NCBI GenBank assembly: GCA_035527455.1 | Contig: DATLAN010000505.1 | Coordinates: 1-6,705, forward strand | DNA from: DATLAN01 sp035527455 | GTDB lineage: Bacteria; Planctomycetota; Planctomycetia; Pirellulales; Thermoguttaceae | DNA: 6,705 nucleotides | Direction of reading: 5' to 3' | In this document: positions 6,120 to 6,705 of the stretch, in pieces | How the letters are laid out: the number at the start of each line of letters is the position of its first letter | Position numbering within the stretch: the stretch's first letter is position 1 | Position numbers and translations under genes: made by a program | Notes under the pieces: model-generated | Told to the model about the DNA's origin: nothing | Databases searched by the model: none | Seen by the model: the letters and a program-made list of their open reading frames with translations, nothing else

Positions 6120-6147
6120 GCCGGAACAAGCGCAGCGCCGTTCCGGC
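6117..6147 (+). repeat. Palindrome starting at the DUF2235 stop codon (REP-like)
   Basis: GCCGGAAC (6120-6127) and GTTCCGGC (6140-6147) are perfect 8-bp arms around a 12-base loop rich in GCGC. The element begins immediately after the TAG stop codon (6117-6119), and the combined start TAGGCCGG resembles the two other palindromes in the window. The following bases (ATGTGGC) lack a T-run, so termination is unlikely. It fits an extragenic repeat or a 3-prime-end protecting hairpin. Confidence 0.7.
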
Positions 6148-6274
6148 ATGTGGCTTCATGCGAGCGGCTCTGAAAAAGAGGGCCGCCTGTGTTGAAATGC
6201 AGACCAACGGGAAAAAGGGAAACCTTTGTGGTGCCGCATTCTCCTTCAATGGCAAAACTTGTGGGGCGCGCGGC

Positions 6275-6318
6275 GGGTGCGTCAACTACAGAACGCACCC
6301 GGCGGAGAATCACCTCCG
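6275..6318. other. Two tandem hairpins of unknown role
   Basis: GGGTGCGT (6275-6282) pairs perfectly with ACGCACCC (6293-6300) around a 10-base loop. Two bases later CGGAG (6303-6307) pairs with CTCCG (6314-6318) around a 6-base loop. Neither is followed by a T-run on either strand. The compact pair could be part of a small RNA or of a degraded mobile element. Confidence 0.4.
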
Positions 6319-6433
6319 TCGTGGATGGCGATCGACGCGCGGGTGCTGAAGCTGCCTCATGTCGGGTTGAGGGAAGATCCGGCAGTTGCCCGTAGAATAC
6401 CAGAACGTCCTAGCCCTGTCAGCAGGCTTTCTG

Positions 6434-6452
6434 CCCCCCCCGGCGGGGTTTT
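6434..6452 (+). terminator. Possible plus-strand terminator
   Basis: A run of eight C (6434-6441) can pair with GGGG (6445-6448) around a short GGC-type loop, and TTTT (6449-6452) follows directly. An outer CTGCC (6431-6435) can alternatively pair with GGCAG (6456-6460). It would end transcription from the DUF2235 gene about 330 bases after its stop codon, which is far; the stem is short, so this is a weak call. Confidence 0.35.
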
Positions 6453-6501
6453 CCCGGCAGAATACGCGCCCAATTCCGCCCGGGCACCTCTTGCGGCAAT
6501 C

Positions 6502-6705
6502 CTACGCGATCGACTTGGCATAGATTCGATAGCGCTTGAACGGCTGGACGTCGAAGGTGCGCTGGATGGTGCGGATGTTGACCGTGTTGTCTTCGGCGAT
6601 CCAGGACAGCTCCGCCCGGCGATAGCCTTTTTGCAGACCGGCGTTGAGGATCTCCAGGATCAGGAAGCCGAGGATGCCGCTGTGACGGAATTCTTCGGCC
6701 ACGCT
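6502..6705 (-). CDS. C-terminal part of a GNAT-like N-acetyltransferase (partial)
   Basis: The minus-strand frame is open from the right edge to a TAG at 6504-6502, giving 67 residues of a protein whose start lies outside the window. The tail includes FRHSGILGFLILEILNAGL, then KGYRRAELSWIAEDN and ends PFKRYRIYAKSIA. The pattern of a helix, a strand with ELSWI, a following EDN helix start and a final KRYRIY strand matches the end of GNAT-fold acyltransferases, where the AEDN segment lies near acetyl-CoA and the last strand completes the sheet. The substrate cannot be deduced. A GTG near the edge (6702-6700) is possible as a start codon but would remove most of the fold, so a longer gene is preferred. 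No clear terminator is seen past its stop. Confidence 0.7.
   Translation of the reverse strand, partial: SVAEEFRHSGILGFLILEILNAGLQKGYRRAELSWIAEDNTVNIRTIQRTFDVQPFKRYRIYAKSIA

Larger units (their letters stand above)
6148..6501. other. Non-coding stretch with several hairpins
   Basis: No open frame here has a convincing start, ribosome site or recognisable protein content, and no tRNA-like arm is seen. The stretch holds two adjacent hairpins at 6275-6318, a possible terminator at 6434-6452 and an 8-base palindrome GCCCGGGC at 6478-6485. The heptamer AGAATAC occurs twice, near 6394 and 6460. It may contain a decayed gene or a structured RNA, but nothing proves either. Confidence 0.5.

Noticed and set aside
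4947..6149. 400-codon minus-strand open frame opposite the DUF2235 gene
   Set aside because: No family resemblance, and the plus-strand frame has intact hydrolase motifs with a good ribosome site.
6189..6395. 68-codon plus-strand open frame in the right-hand gap
   Set aside because: No ribosome site or recognisable content, and it spans the tandem hairpins.
1..6705. CRISPR array or tRNA/rRNA genes
   Set aside because: No regularly spaced direct repeats and no tRNA arm pattern or rRNA-like sequence were seen on either strand.

Overview
The window looks like a piece of a GC-rich chromosome from a planctomycete (Pirellulales-like or a related uncultured lineage). The reasons are the gene families together: a HzsA-related multihaem beta-propeller protein carrying a discoidin-like domain, a Tat-exported Gfo/Idh/MocA oxidoreductase of the type amplified in planctomycetes, a possible PEP-CTERM-like protein end, and short palindromes between genes. 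This is a family-level inference; the sequence has no rRNA or other taxonomic marker.

Layout. Bases 1-201 hold the C-terminal end of a plus-strand gene with a VPESS motif, a hydrophobic helix and a basic tail. It is followed by an intrinsic terminator and then by a second hairpin that serves the convergent minus-strand operon. Bases 349-4754 hold that operon. It is transcribed from about 4808 leftwards: first a 995-residue secreted HzsA-related protein (discoidin-like domain, TolB/PD40-type propeller, two CxxCH haem sites), then, 80 bp downstream, a 445-residue Tat-exported Gfo/Idh/MocA oxidoreductase. Bases 4755-5060 form a divergent control region with a promoter-like sequence on each strand and a perfect 24-bp inverted repeat just before the next gene. 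Bases 5061-6119 encode a 352-residue DUF2235 (Tle1-like) alpha/beta-hydrolase with a visible GFSRG nucleophile elbow. Bases 6120-6501 look non-coding and hold several hairpins. From 6502 to the right edge lies the C-terminal part of a GNAT-like acetyltransferase on the minus strand.

How the genes fit together. The two minus-strand genes probably form one transcription unit whose products both leave the cytoplasm: one a haem-binding propeller protein, the other a dinucleotide-fold oxidoreductase. A shared extracytoplasmic redox or carbohydrate role is plausible but not shown. The DUF2235 gene is transcribed divergently and has no type VI secretion genes beside it in this window. The most interesting non-coding signal is a set of three palindromic elements that all start with TAG(G)CCG. 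In two of them the TAG is the stop codon of the adjoining gene, and the third is in the leader of the DUF2235 gene. They look like a REP-like extragenic family.
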